From NCBI RefSeq assembly GCF_001665535.1, contig NZ_LZSQ01000117.1, forward strand, positions 104,329 through 168,328: DNA of 64,000 nucleotides, in the 5' to 3' direction. The DNA comes from Mycobacterium sp. 852002-51961_SCH5331710 (GTDB taxonomy: Bacteria > Actinomycetota > Actinomycetes > Mycobacteriales > Mycobacteriaceae). A model generated the notes under the pieces. That model had not been told where the DNA came from and made no database searches. It saw only the letters and a list, made by a program, of their open reading frames with translations. The number at the start of each line of letters is the position of its first letter. The stretch's first letter is position 1. This document shows, in pieces, positions 24,826 through 32,263 of the stretch. The translations under genes and the position numbers were made by a program.

Positions 24826-24851
24826 TCTGCTCTTCGCGCAAGCGCTCATCG
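24826..24851 (-). repeat. 26-bp intercistronic repeat, copy 1
   Basis: The 26 bases here are identical to those at 50133-50158; the core on the minus strand is GAGCGCTTGCGCGAAGAGC. In this copy the preceding gene's TGA stop lies inside the repeat and the next gene's ATG follows at 24817. See the matching finding. Confidence 0.75.
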
Positions 24852-25313
24852 TCCGCACTCTTCCATCTCGACCGCCTTCTTCATCGCTTCCCGCGCCCGG
24901 CTGCGGTCGCCTGCGTAGTCGTAGGCACGTGCCAGTCGATACCACCGCCGCCAGTTCTGCGGGTCGTTTTCCAGCTCTGCACGCACGGTGACGAACAGCT
25001 CGTCGGCGGCGTCGCGCTGGATCCGACCGGACGGCATCCGCGGCAGCGCGCTGACGTCGAGTTCCATCCCCTCCTCGCGGGCGATGCGGGCGAGCCGCTG
25101 GTGGGCCAGCCCGGCGCGCAGCGTGCTGAGCATCGCCCACAGCCCGATCAGCGGCAGCGCCATCAGCGCCAGCCCGAGCCCGACGGCGGCGGGCTCGCCG
25201 GTTCTAACGAAGGCCATCGCGAGGCGGCCGAGCAGCACGAAGTACACGACCAGTGCCACACACATGAAGCCGATCAGCAGTTGGATGCGCAGGACGCGCC
25301 CGCCCTCGGCCAT
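24846..25313 (-). CDS. Membrane protein with C-terminal TPR-like segment (Rv2772c-like)
   Basis: A 155-residue protein with two membrane helices (about residues 10-32 and 43-62) and a cytoplasmic C-terminal tail containing DPQNWRRWYRLARAYDYAGDRSRAREAM (recognisable by WYRLARAYDYAGD), which resembles one tetratricopeptide repeat. Its start overlaps the dapB stop (TGATG). Function unknown; the conserved coupling to dapB suggests co-expression rather than a lysine-pathway activity. Confidence 0.75.
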   Translation of the reverse strand: MAEGGRVLRIQLLIGFMCVALVVYFVLLGRLAMAFVRTGEPAAVGLGLALMALPLIGLWAMLSTLRAGLAHQRLARIAREEGMELDVSALPRMPSGRIQRDAADELFVTVRAELENDPQNWRRWYRLARAYDYAGDRSRAREAMKKAVEMEECGR

Positions 25314-26047
25314 CACAGATCGAGCAGCGGCTCGATACCCACGGTCAGCCCGGGCCGTTCGGCCACCCGTCGCACCGCGAGCAGGACTCCGGGAACGAAC
25401 GAGGTGCGGTCCAGGCTGTCGTGGCGGATCGTCAACGTCTCGCCTTGCGTGCCGAAGAGCACCTCCTGATGCGCCACCAGCCCGGCCAGGCGCACCGAGT
25501 GGACCGGAACGCCGTCGACGTCGGCGCCGCGCGCGCCCTCCAACCCGGTGCTGGTGGCATCGGGGTTGGGTGGCATGTCTTTTCGCGCCTGGGCGATGAG
25601 GCGAGCGGTGCGCGCAGCGGTCCCGGACGGGGCGTCGGCCTTGTGCGGGTGGTGCAGTTCGATCACCTCGACCGACTCGAAGTAGCGAGCGGCCTGCTGC
25701 GCGAAATGCATCGACAGCACGGCTCCGATCGCGAAGTTCGGGGCGATCAACACCGCCGCGTCCCGCTTGGTGTCCAACCACTCGCGGACGGTGGCCAGCC
25801 GCTCGTCGGTGAAGCCGGTGGTGCCGACGACCGCGTGTATCCCGTTCTCGATGAGGAACTCGAGGTTGTCCATCACGACGTCGGGGTGCGTGAAGTCGAT
25901 GACGACCTCGGTCTGGCTTTCCGTCAGCCGACTCAGCGGGTCGCCGGCGTCGACTCCCGCGGTGAAGGTCAGATCGTCGGCGGCCTCAACGGCCTCGACC
26001 ATCGTCGTGCCGACCTTGCCCTTGGCGCCCAGTACTCCGACTCGCAT
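25313..26047 (-). CDS. dapB: 4-hydroxy-tetrahydrodipicolinate reductase DapB
   Basis: A 244-residue NAD(P)H-dependent reductase, second dedicated step of diaminopimelate synthesis. Seen: MRVGVLGAKGKVGTTM dinucleotide fold, VVGTTGF, and the signature ELHHPHKADAPSGTA (near residue 129) with catalytic His and Lys. It heads a four-gene run with the Rv2772c-like, flavodoxin-like and membrane-protein genes and is divergent from the epimerase gene (65 bp gap). Confidence 0.96.
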   Translation of the reverse strand: MRVGVLGAKGKVGTTMVEAVEAADDLTFTAGVDAGDPLSRLTESQTEVVIDFTHPDVVMDNLEFLIENGIHAVVGTTGFTDERLATVREWLDTKRDAAVLIAPNFAIGAVLSMHFAQQAARYFESVEVIELHHPHKADAPSGTAARTARLIAQARKDMPPNPDATSTGLEGARGADVDGVPVHSVRLAGLVAHQEVLFGTQGETLTIRHDSLDRTSFVPGVLLAVRRVAERPGLTVGIEPLLDL

Positions 26048-26112
26048 GGCGTCACCTTATCCACTCGTCGCATCCACCCACAGCGGGCGCGGCGCTCCCC
26101 TACCATCGGCGC

Positions 26113-27015
26113 ATGCGCGGCGCCAAGGTGTTGATAACCGGTGCGACGGGTCAGGTCGCCGTTCCGGTCGCCGAGGCGCTGGCGGCCGACAACGAGGTAT
26201 GGGGAATCGCCCGGTTCACCGATACGGCGACGCGCGAGAGGCTGGAGAACCGCGGGGTGCACTGTCACGCGGTCAACCTGGCGGTCGGCGAATTCTCCGG
26301 CATTCCTTCGGACTTCGACTACGTCCTGAACTTCGCAGTGGCCAAGAGCGGCCGATGGGACAAGGACTTGGGTGCCAACGCCGAATCGGTAGGGCTTCTG
26401 ATGGCCCACTGCCCCGACGCCACGGCGTTCCTGCACTGTTCGTCGGCCGCGGTCTACGACCCGCCGCATGACGAGCCGCGCACCGAGGACACGGCCCTGG
26501 GCGACAACCACAAACACCTGTTCCCGACGTACTCCATCTCCAAGATCGCCGGTGAGGTCGTCGCCCGGTCGATGGCCCGCGCGCTCGGCGTGCCGACGAC
26601 GATCGCCCGGCTCAACGTCCCGTACGGGGACAACGGTGGATGGCCGTTCTTTCACCTGGAGATGATCCTGGCGGGCGCCCCGATCCCGGTGCCGCCGGGC
26701 CCGCCGGCGCTCTACAACCCGATCCACGAGGAGGACATCGTCGCGACGCTCCCGAAACTGCTTGAGGCGGCGACGGTTCCGGCGACGACGGTGAACTGGG
26801 CCGGCCATCAGACGATCAGCCTGCAGGAGTGGTGTACCTATCTGGGCACGCTGGTCGGACGGGAACCGACGTTCGAGGTGGACGCTCATGCGTTGCGCGG
26901 CAACCCGGTCGACGTCGGCCGTATGCGCGCGATCGCCGGCGACACCACCGTGGACTGGCGCGACGGGTTTCGCCGGATGGCTGCGGCCTTCCACCCCGAT
27001 CTCGTCGCCGGGTAA
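26113..27015 (+). CDS. NAD-dependent epimerase/dehydratase family protein
   Basis: A 300-residue extended SDR. The NAD loop TGATGQVAVPVAEAL starts at residue 9, the catalytic SSAAVY with later YSISK gives the Ser-Tyr-x3-Lys set (Tyr and Lys near residue 137-141), and the C-terminal half is substrate-specific. Substrate unknown; not in a sugar-nucleotide cluster. It ends 4 bp from the convergent luciferase-like gene. Confidence 0.82.
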   Translation: MRGAKVLITGATGQVAVPVAEALAADNEVWGIARFTDTATRERLENRGVHCHAVNLAVGEFSGIPSDFDYVLNFAVAKSGRWDKDLGANAESVGLLMAHCPDATAFLHCSSAAVYDPPHDEPRTEDTALGDNHKHLFPTYSISKIAGEVVARSMARALGVPTTIARLNVPYGDNGGWPFFHLEMILAGAPIPVPPGPPALYNPIHEEDIVATLPKLLEAATVPATTVNWAGHQTISLQEWCTYLGTLVGREPTFEVDAHALRGNPVDVGRMRAIAGDTTVDWRDGFRRMAAAFHPDLVAG

Positions 27016-27019
27016 AACG

Positions 27020-28042
27020 TCACGTCTCCCGGAAGGCGGGTATGACGTGATGAGCGAAAAGCCGCATCTGGTCGAGCATCTCGTCGACGGTGTTCGCGAC
27101 GAACAGGGTGGCGAAGAAACCGTCGAGGCCGGCTTCGGCGAACTTCTCGACCTTGGCGCACACCTGGTCCGGGGTTCCGATGAGGTTGTCGGCCAGATAC
27201 TTGTCGAAGTCGATCCCCTTCATCATGGTGTTCGTCAGCGACCTCCGGAACAGATCGAACGTCGAGTGTTCGACCCGCGATCCTGCCTCCGCCGCCGTGT
27301 CGGCGATGCACACGACGGTCTGCAGCCCGATCGTGATTTCGGACGGATCGCGACCCACCCCGCGGGCGTATTCGGCGATACGGTCGCGGCCCGCCGCGAT
27401 CTCCGCCGGGCCGGTCTTGGCGGGCAACCAGCCCTGGCACCGCTCACCGGCCCGTTTCAACGCGCCCTTGGCGTTGCCGCCCGAGAAGATCGGCAGCGGC
27501 TGCTGCACCGGCTTCGGATACGATTCGACGTCGACGAATCGGCGGTGCCTGCCGTGGTAACTCGACCTCGGTTGCTCGAAGAGAACGCGTAGAGCCTCGA
27601 TGCCCTCCGTCATCAGGTCCACCCGTGACGCGTCGGCGAGATCGGGTGCGACGCTTTCGAATTCGTCGCGATAGCCTCCGGCGGCCACCGCCAGCGTCAC
27701 CCGGCCTCCGGAGACCTGGTCGAGCGTCGCGACCTGCTTGGCCAGCAGCACCGGATCGCGCATGGGCAACACCAGGATCCCGGTGCCCAGGCGGATCGCC
27801 GACGTCTTGGCCGCGATCGTCGCGAGCATGATGAGCGGTTCGAAGTAGTCCGGCGGCCGGTCCCACGCGTCGCGGACGAACCGCTGGGTGCTCAGATGGT
27901 CGTTCCCCGATACCTCGTCGTAGCCCATCTGCTCGGCTTCCACGGCTATCCGCACCACGTCGTCGGCCGTGGCGAACGGTATCGGGTAGGCCATTCCCGC
28001 CAGACATGTCGGCGCGTCGACGCCGAAGAGCACGTAGTCCAT
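27020..28042 (-). CDS. LLM-class (luciferase-like) F420/FMN-dependent oxidoreductase
   Basis: A 340-residue luciferase-like TIM-barrel protein. The family elements AEQMGYDEVSGNDHL, RLGTGILVLPMRDPVLLAKQVATLDQ (recognisable by LPMRDPVLLAKQ) and GGRVTLAVAAGGYRDEFE are visible. Mycobacterial relatives use coenzyme F420 for hydride transfer. I started at ATG 28042; ten further upstream residues are possible. Next upstream is aldR on the same strand, 36 bp away. Substrate unknown. Confidence 0.85.
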   Translation of the reverse strand: MDYVLFGVDAPTCLAGMAYPIPFATADDVVRIAVEAEQMGYDEVSGNDHLSTQRFVRDAWDRPPDYFEPLIMLATIAAKTSAIRLGTGILVLPMRDPVLLAKQVATLDQVSGGRVTLAVAAGGYRDEFESVAPDLADASRVDLMTEGIEALRVLFEQPRSSYHGRHRRFVDVESYPKPVQQPLPIFSGGNAKGALKRAGERCQGWLPAKTGPAEIAAGRDRIAEYARGVGRDPSEITIGLQTVVCIADTAAEAGSRVEHSTFDLFRRSLTNTMMKGIDFDKYLADNLIGTPDQVCAKVEKFAEAGLDGFFATLFVANTVDEMLDQMRLFAHHVIPAFRET

Positions 28043-28078
28043 TGTGACCCGATCGGGCCTTCCAGCAAGCACTTCGCC

Positions 28079-28594
28079 CTAGAGCGGCGAGGCCCCCCGC
28101 AGGTGCTCGAAGATCAGCGAGGTCTGCGTACCAGCTACGTCGGCGTCGGCGTTCAGGTTCTCCACCACGAAGGACCGCAGGTCATCGGTGTCACGCGCAG
28201 CGACGTGCAGGATGAAGTCGTCGGAGCCCGCGAGGAAGTAGACGTCCATCACCTGCGGTCTGCGCCGGATCTGCTGGATGAAGCTGTGGATTCTGCCGCG
28301 CGCGCTCGACTGCAGGCTCACCGAGATCATGGCCTGCAGCGGTAAACCGATCGCGGCCGGATTGATATCGGTGTAGAAGCCGCGGATCACGCCGACCTCC
28401 CGAAGGCGGCGCACCCGGCCGTGGCACGTCGATGGCGCGATGCCGACGGCCTCGGCGAGTGCGCTGTTGGAGATCCGCGCGTCGCGGTGCAGCGCGGCCA
28501 GGATCCGGCGGTCGACGTCGTCGAGCGGAACCGGCCGAACATCCTTCGACTGCACGTCCCCAGTCGGCCGCCGTGATGAAGATATTTCGGTCAC
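28079..28594 (-). CDS. aldR: Lrp/AsnC family regulator AldR
   Basis: A 171-residue Lrp/AsnC protein: N-terminal helix-turn-helix (DDVDRRILAALHRDARISNSALAEAVGI, recognisable by LDDVDRRIL) and C-terminal RAM ligand domain (from about residue 80). In mycobacteria the divergently encoded partner of ald, AldR, controls alanine dehydrogenase in response to amino acids. Divergent location here matches. No strong ribosome-binding site marks the start: GTG 28594, GTG 28621 and an internal GTG at 28555 are all possible, so the N-terminus is uncertain by about 20 residues. Confidence 0.87.
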   Translation of the reverse strand: MTEISSSRRPTGDVQSKDVRPVPLDDVDRRILAALHRDARISNSALAEAVGIAPSTCHGRVRRLREVGVIRGFYTDINPAAIGLPLQAMISVSLQSSARGRIHSFIQQIRRRPQVMDVYFLAGSDDFILHVAARDTDDLRSFVVENLNADADVAGTQTSLIFEHLRGASPL

Positions 28595-28651
28595 AAGGCG
28601 ACCATACAGAATCTTGAACACACGAATTGCCGAAGAGATGAAGTTTCTTCA
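28578..28651. promoter_or_regulatory. AT-rich aldR/ald control region with repeated GAA/TTC inverted sites
   Basis: The divergent gap is markedly AT-rich for this genome. It contains GAAGATATTTC (28578-28588), GAATCTTGAAC (28608-28618) and TGAAGTTTCTTCA (28639-28651), each with GAA/TTC half-sites, roughly 30 bp apart. Such spaced sites fit binding by an octameric Lrp-type protein such as AldR. The sites are seen; binding is inferred. Confidence 0.55.
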
Positions 28652-28683
28652 CACTTGAGACATCTTTCAACCGAGGAGTGGTC

Positions 28684-29805
28684 ATGCGCGTCGGCATCCC
28701 CACCGAACTCAAGAACAACGAATTCCGGGTCGCGATCACCCCCGCCGGAGTCGCGGAGCTGGTGCACCGCGGTCATGAGGTGATCATCCAGTCCGGTGCG
28801 GGCGAGGGTTCGTCGATCTCCGACGCCGACTTCAAACGCGCCGGCGCCCAGATGATCAACAGCGCCGACCAGGTATGGGCCGAGGCCGAGCTGCTGCTGA
28901 AGGTCAAGGAGCCGATCGAAGCCGAGTGGCACCGGATGCGTCCGGGTCAGACGCTGTTCACCTACCTGCACCTGGCCGCGTCAAGCGCGTGCACCGAAGC
29001 GCTTTTGGCCTCGGGGACCACGTCGATCGCCTACGAAACGGTCCAGACCGCCGACGGCGCCCTCCCCCTGCTGGCCCCGATGAGCGAGGTCGCCGGGCGG
29101 TTGGCCGCGCAGGTCGGCGCCTATCACCTGATGCGCAGCCACGGCGGGCGCGGCGTCCTGATGGGCGGGGTTCCGGGGGTGGCTCCCGCCGACGTCGTCG
29201 TGATCGGCGGCGGCACCGCGGGCTACAACGCCGCCCGTGTGGCCGCCGGCATGGGAGCGCACGTCACCGTGTTCGACGTCAGCCTCAACAAGCTGCGCGA
29301 CGTGGACGCCGAGTTCGGCGGCCGTATCGAGACCCGTTACTCGTCGATCCTGGAACTCGAGGACGCCGTCAAGGGCGCCGACTTCGTCATCGGCGCGGTG
29401 CTGGTCCCGGGCGCAAAGGCACCCAAGCTGGTGACCAACTCGACCGTCGCGCACATGAAGCCCGGTGCGGTGCTGGTCGACATCGCCATCGACCAGGGTG
29501 GCTGCTTCGAGGACTCCCGACCGACCACGCACGACGACCCCACCTTCGCTGTGCACGACACGCTCTTCTACTGCGTCGCGAACATGCCCGGAGCGGTGCC
29601 GCGCACCTCGACGTTCGCCCTGACCAACGCGACCATGCCCTATGTCCTCAAGCTGGCCGATCAGGGCTGGCAGGCGGCGTGCCGAGCCGATGCCTCGCTG
29701 GCCAAGGGACTGTCGACGCACGACGGCACCCTGCTGTCCGAGCAGGTGGCCGTCGACCTCGACCTGCCGTACACCGATCCGGCGTCGGTGCTGGTCGACG
29801 CCTGA
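28684..29805 (+). CDS. ald: L-alanine dehydrogenase
   Basis: A 373-residue NAD-dependent enzyme that interconverts alanine and pyruvate plus ammonia, also reducing glyoxylate. N-terminus MRVGIPTELKNNEFRVAITP; NAD loop VIGGGTAGYNAARVAAGMG (near residue 175); conserved Lys and His in LLKVKEP and LFTYLHLAAS. The ATG at 28684 follows GAGGAG; a GTG six bases upstream is less likely. A 7-bp-stem terminator follows. Expected to be induced by alanine, redox stress and low oxygen under AldR. Confidence 0.96.
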   Translation: MRVGIPTELKNNEFRVAITPAGVAELVHRGHEVIIQSGAGEGSSISDADFKRAGAQMINSADQVWAEAELLLKVKEPIEAEWHRMRPGQTLFTYLHLAASSACTEALLASGTTSIAYETVQTADGALPLLAPMSEVAGRLAAQVGAYHLMRSHGGRGVLMGGVPGVAPADVVVIGGGTAGYNAARVAAGMGAHVTVFDVSLNKLRDVDAEFGGRIETRYSSILELEDAVKGADFVIGAVLVPGAKAPKLVTNSTVAHMKPGAVLVDIAIDQGGCFEDSRPTTHDDPTFAVHDTLFYCVANMPGAVPRTSTFALTNATMPYVLKLADQGWQAACRADASLAKGLSTHDGTLLSEQVAVDLDLPYTDPASVLVDA

Positions 29806-29810
29806 TTCCT

Positions 29811-29829
29811 GGGTGTCTGGCCGACACCC
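29811..29829 (+). terminator. ald terminator hairpin
   Basis: GGGTGTC (29811-29817) and GACACCC (29823-29829) form a perfect 7-bp stem with a 5-nt loop, 5 bp after the ald stop codon. Only a short TTAA follows. The remaining 190 bp up to the beta-lactamase gene hold no supported gene. Confidence 0.6.
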
Positions 29830-30019
29830 TTAAGCGTGCCGGTGCAAAAAGATAGGGATTCGCCCGATTCCTTCGCGCCGCTTCATGCCATACCGTCGTT
29901 TTCAGCGGCTGGCGCTCAGTGCAGGGGGGCGACGAGCGTGGGGGGACAGCCGCTGACAAGCCAGCTGGACCCGGCCGTCGAGGGGTGGCCGGGCTAGGCT
30001 GGCCACATCATCGGCCCAT

Positions 30020-30904
30020 TCAGGCCAGCAGTTCCGCCACCAGCATCGAACCCACGTCGCCGACCATCTGGCGATCGTTGGGCACGTCGGGGTCGTCGGC
30101 CGCGGTCCTGGTCATGATCGCCAGCAGCAGACGTTCACCGGCGGGTCCGAACGCGACACCGACATCGTTGGTGCTCGCGTAGTCCCCGGAGCCGGTCTTG
30201 TCGGCGATCGTCCACCCCGGCGGCAGGACCGGACGCACGCTCGACGTCCGATTGGCCCGCATCCAGTCATCGAGCTGCCGACGTTGCGGCTCCCCCAGGA
30301 CATTTCCGGTGATCAGCGACCGGTAACCGTCGCCGAGCGCCTCAGGTGTCGTGGTGTCGCGCGGATCGCCGGGAACGGCTGCGTTGAGTTCGATCTCCCA
30401 CCGGTCGAGCCGAGTCCGCTGGTCGCCGATGCTGCGGGCGAAATCGGTCACGCCGGACGGGCCCCCGATCGTGCGCAGCAGCAGGTTGCCCGCGGCGTTG
30501 TCGCTCTGCTGCAGGGCGGCCTGGCACAACTCGGCCAGCGTCATCATCTGCCCGATGTGCTCCCCGGTGACCGGCGAATTGGGCACGATGTCGCCCTGTT
30601 CGACGGTGACGCGGTCCGTCAGCGCGAGCTCACCGCGTTCGGCCCTTTGCAGCACGCGTGCGGCAGCGTAGGTCTTGAACGTCGAGCACAACGAGAACGG
30701 ATCCTGCGCGCGGTGGGCGACGGTGCGCCCGGTGTCGAGGTTGACGGCGAACACCCCGATCAGCGCGTTGCGGCTGCGTTCCATCTCGGCCAGGCGGCCC
30801 GCGAGCTGCGGCGGGTCGGCCATGGCGGACTTGTGCGGCGAGGCGGCCAGCGCCGCGAGTGTCAATCCACCGATCAGGACGTTGCGCCGCGACAAGTCAG
30901 TCAT
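30020..30904 (-). CDS. bla: Class A beta-lactamase, Tat-exported
   Basis: A 294-residue class A serine beta-lactamase of the mycobacterial BlaS/BlaC type. Twin-arginine signal SRRNVLIGGLTLAALA at residues 5-20; active-site STFK 74-77, SDN 134-136, WEIELN 169-174 with the general-base Glu, and KTGSG 236-240. It should be exported folded and hydrolyse penicillins and cephalosporins in the cell wall. No BlaI/BlaR-type regulator is adjacent. All catalytic residues are intact. Confidence 0.95.
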   Translation of the reverse strand: MTDLSRRNVLIGGLTLAALAASPHKSAMADPPQLAGRLAEMERSRNALIGVFAVNLDTGRTVAHRAQDPFSLCSTFKTYAAARVLQRAERGELALTDRVTVEQGDIVPNSPVTGEHIGQMMTLAELCQAALQQSDNAAGNLLLRTIGGPSGVTDFARSIGDQRTRLDRWEIELNAAVPGDPRDTTTPEALGDGYRSLITGNVLGEPQRRQLDDWMRANRTSSVRPVLPPGWTIADKTGSGDYASTNDVGVAFGPAGERLLLAIMTRTAADDPDVPNDRQMVGDVGSMLVAELLA

Positions 30905-30922
30905 CGGCCCCAGCGTAGGCGA

Positions 30923-32263
30923 TCAGCCGGCGAGGGCCCGAAGCGGCTGGGGCAGAGACCGTTTCGACCGGACCGGGCCGAGCACCGCCCCGCCGTACGG
31001 TCGCTGCAGAAGGCGGCGGGCGACGGCATTCACCTCGTCGAGCGTCACCGCGTCGATCTTGGCCAAGGTCTCGTCGATGGTGCGATGTTCGCCGAAATGC
31101 AGTTCGCTGCGGCCGATACGGTTCATCCGCGAGCCCGAGTCCTCCAGGCCGAGGACCAGTCCTCCACGCAGAGATCCCTTGGCGATCCGGCACTCCGCTT
31201 CGGTGATGCCGTCGCGTGCCACCGCCTCGAGCACGTCGGTGGTGACGCGGGCGACCTCGTCGAACCGGTCCGGCAGGCAGCCGGCGTAGACCGAAAGAGC
31301 TCCGCTGTCGGAGAACGTGTCCACCGTCGAGTACACCGAATACGCCAACCCGCGAGCCTCGCGAATCTCCTGGAACAGACGAGAACTCAGCCCACCACCC
31401 AGCGCCGTGTTGAGCACCGAGAGCGCCCAGCGGTGTTCCCAGTGCCGGCCCGGCGTGCGCACACCCAGCGTCAGGTGCGTCTGCTCGGAGTCACGGTTGA
31501 CCAGTTCCAGCGTCGGGCGCCCACCCACCCGGCCGGTCCCCTTGCGGGGCGGCACAGGGGCGCGGCCACGCACCAGCCGGGCGCCGAAGTACTCGCGCGC
31601 CAGCGACACCACCTCGTCGTGATCGACGTTGCCCGCCACCGCCAGAACCATCCGCTCGGGGGTGTACCGACGGAGGTGGAAGGAGTGCAGCTGCGCGCGC
31701 GTCATCGACGAAATCGAATCCACGCTGCCGATCACCGGACGGCCGACCGGATGCGAGCCGAACATCGCCGAGAGGAAGACGTCGCCGAGGGTGTCCTCGG
31801 GATCGTCGTCACGCATCGCGATCTCTTCGAGCACGACGTCGCGTTCGACCTCGACGTCCTCGGCCGCGCACTGACCGCGCAACACCACGTCGGCGACCAG
31901 GTCGACGGCCAGCTCCAGGTCGGAGTCGAGCACATGCGCGTAGTAGCAGGTGTGCTCCCTGGCGGTGAAGGCGTTGAGCTCACCGCCGACCGCGTCGACG
32001 GCCTGCGCGATGCTCACCGCCGACCGGGTCGGCGTCGACTTGAACAGCAGATGTTCGAGGAAGTGCGCCGCACCCGCGACACTCGGGCCTTCGTCGCGCG
32101 AGCCGACGTTGACCCACAACCCGACCGACGCTGAGTGCACCGACGGGATGTACTCGGTGACCACACGCAGGCCACCGGGTAGCACGGTGCGCCGCACCGC
32201 CTCCGAAGATCTGCCGCCACGTCCTCCGTGGCGCAAAGCCCTAACTGCTGGCCGCTGCGGCAT
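30923..32263 (-). CDS. pepR: M16 family zinc peptidase (PepR, Rv2782c-like)
   Basis: A 446-residue pitrilysin-type protease. The inverted zinc motif HFLEHLLF (near residue 67) is present with the downstream Glu in the AVDAVGGELNAFTAREHTCYYA region (NAFTAREHTCYYA). C-terminal M16_C domain follows. I started at ATG 32263, which overlaps the pnp 3' end by 23 bp, making pnp-pepR an operon, the arrangement found throughout actinobacteria. Substrates unknown; family members degrade short unfolded peptides. Confidence 0.92.
   Translation of the reverse strand: MPQRPAVRALRHGGRGGRSSEAVRRTVLPGGLRVVTEYIPSVHSASVGLWVNVGSRDEGPSVAGAAHFLEHLLFKSTPTRSAVSIAQAVDAVGGELNAFTAREHTCYYAHVLDSDLELAVDLVADVVLRGQCAAEDVEVERDVVLEEIAMRDDDPEDTLGDVFLSAMFGSHPVGRPVIGSVDSISSMTRAQLHSFHLRRYTPERMVLAVAGNVDHDEVVSLAREYFGARLVRGRAPVPPRKGTGRVGGRPTLELVNRDSEQTHLTLGVRTPGRHWEHRWALSVLNTALGGGLSSRLFQEIREARGLAYSVYSTVDTFSDSGALSVYAGCLPDRFDEVARVTTDVLEAVARDGITEAECRIAKGSLRGGLVLGLEDSGSRMNRIGRSELHFGEHRTIDETLAKIDAVTLDEVNAVARRLLQRPYGGAVLGPVRSKRSLPQPLRALAG

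Noticed and set aside
28555..28594. Alternative aldR start at GTG 28555
   Set aside because: It would shorten the N-terminus but no Shine-Dalgarno sequence separates the options clearly; kept at 28594 with stated uncertainty.
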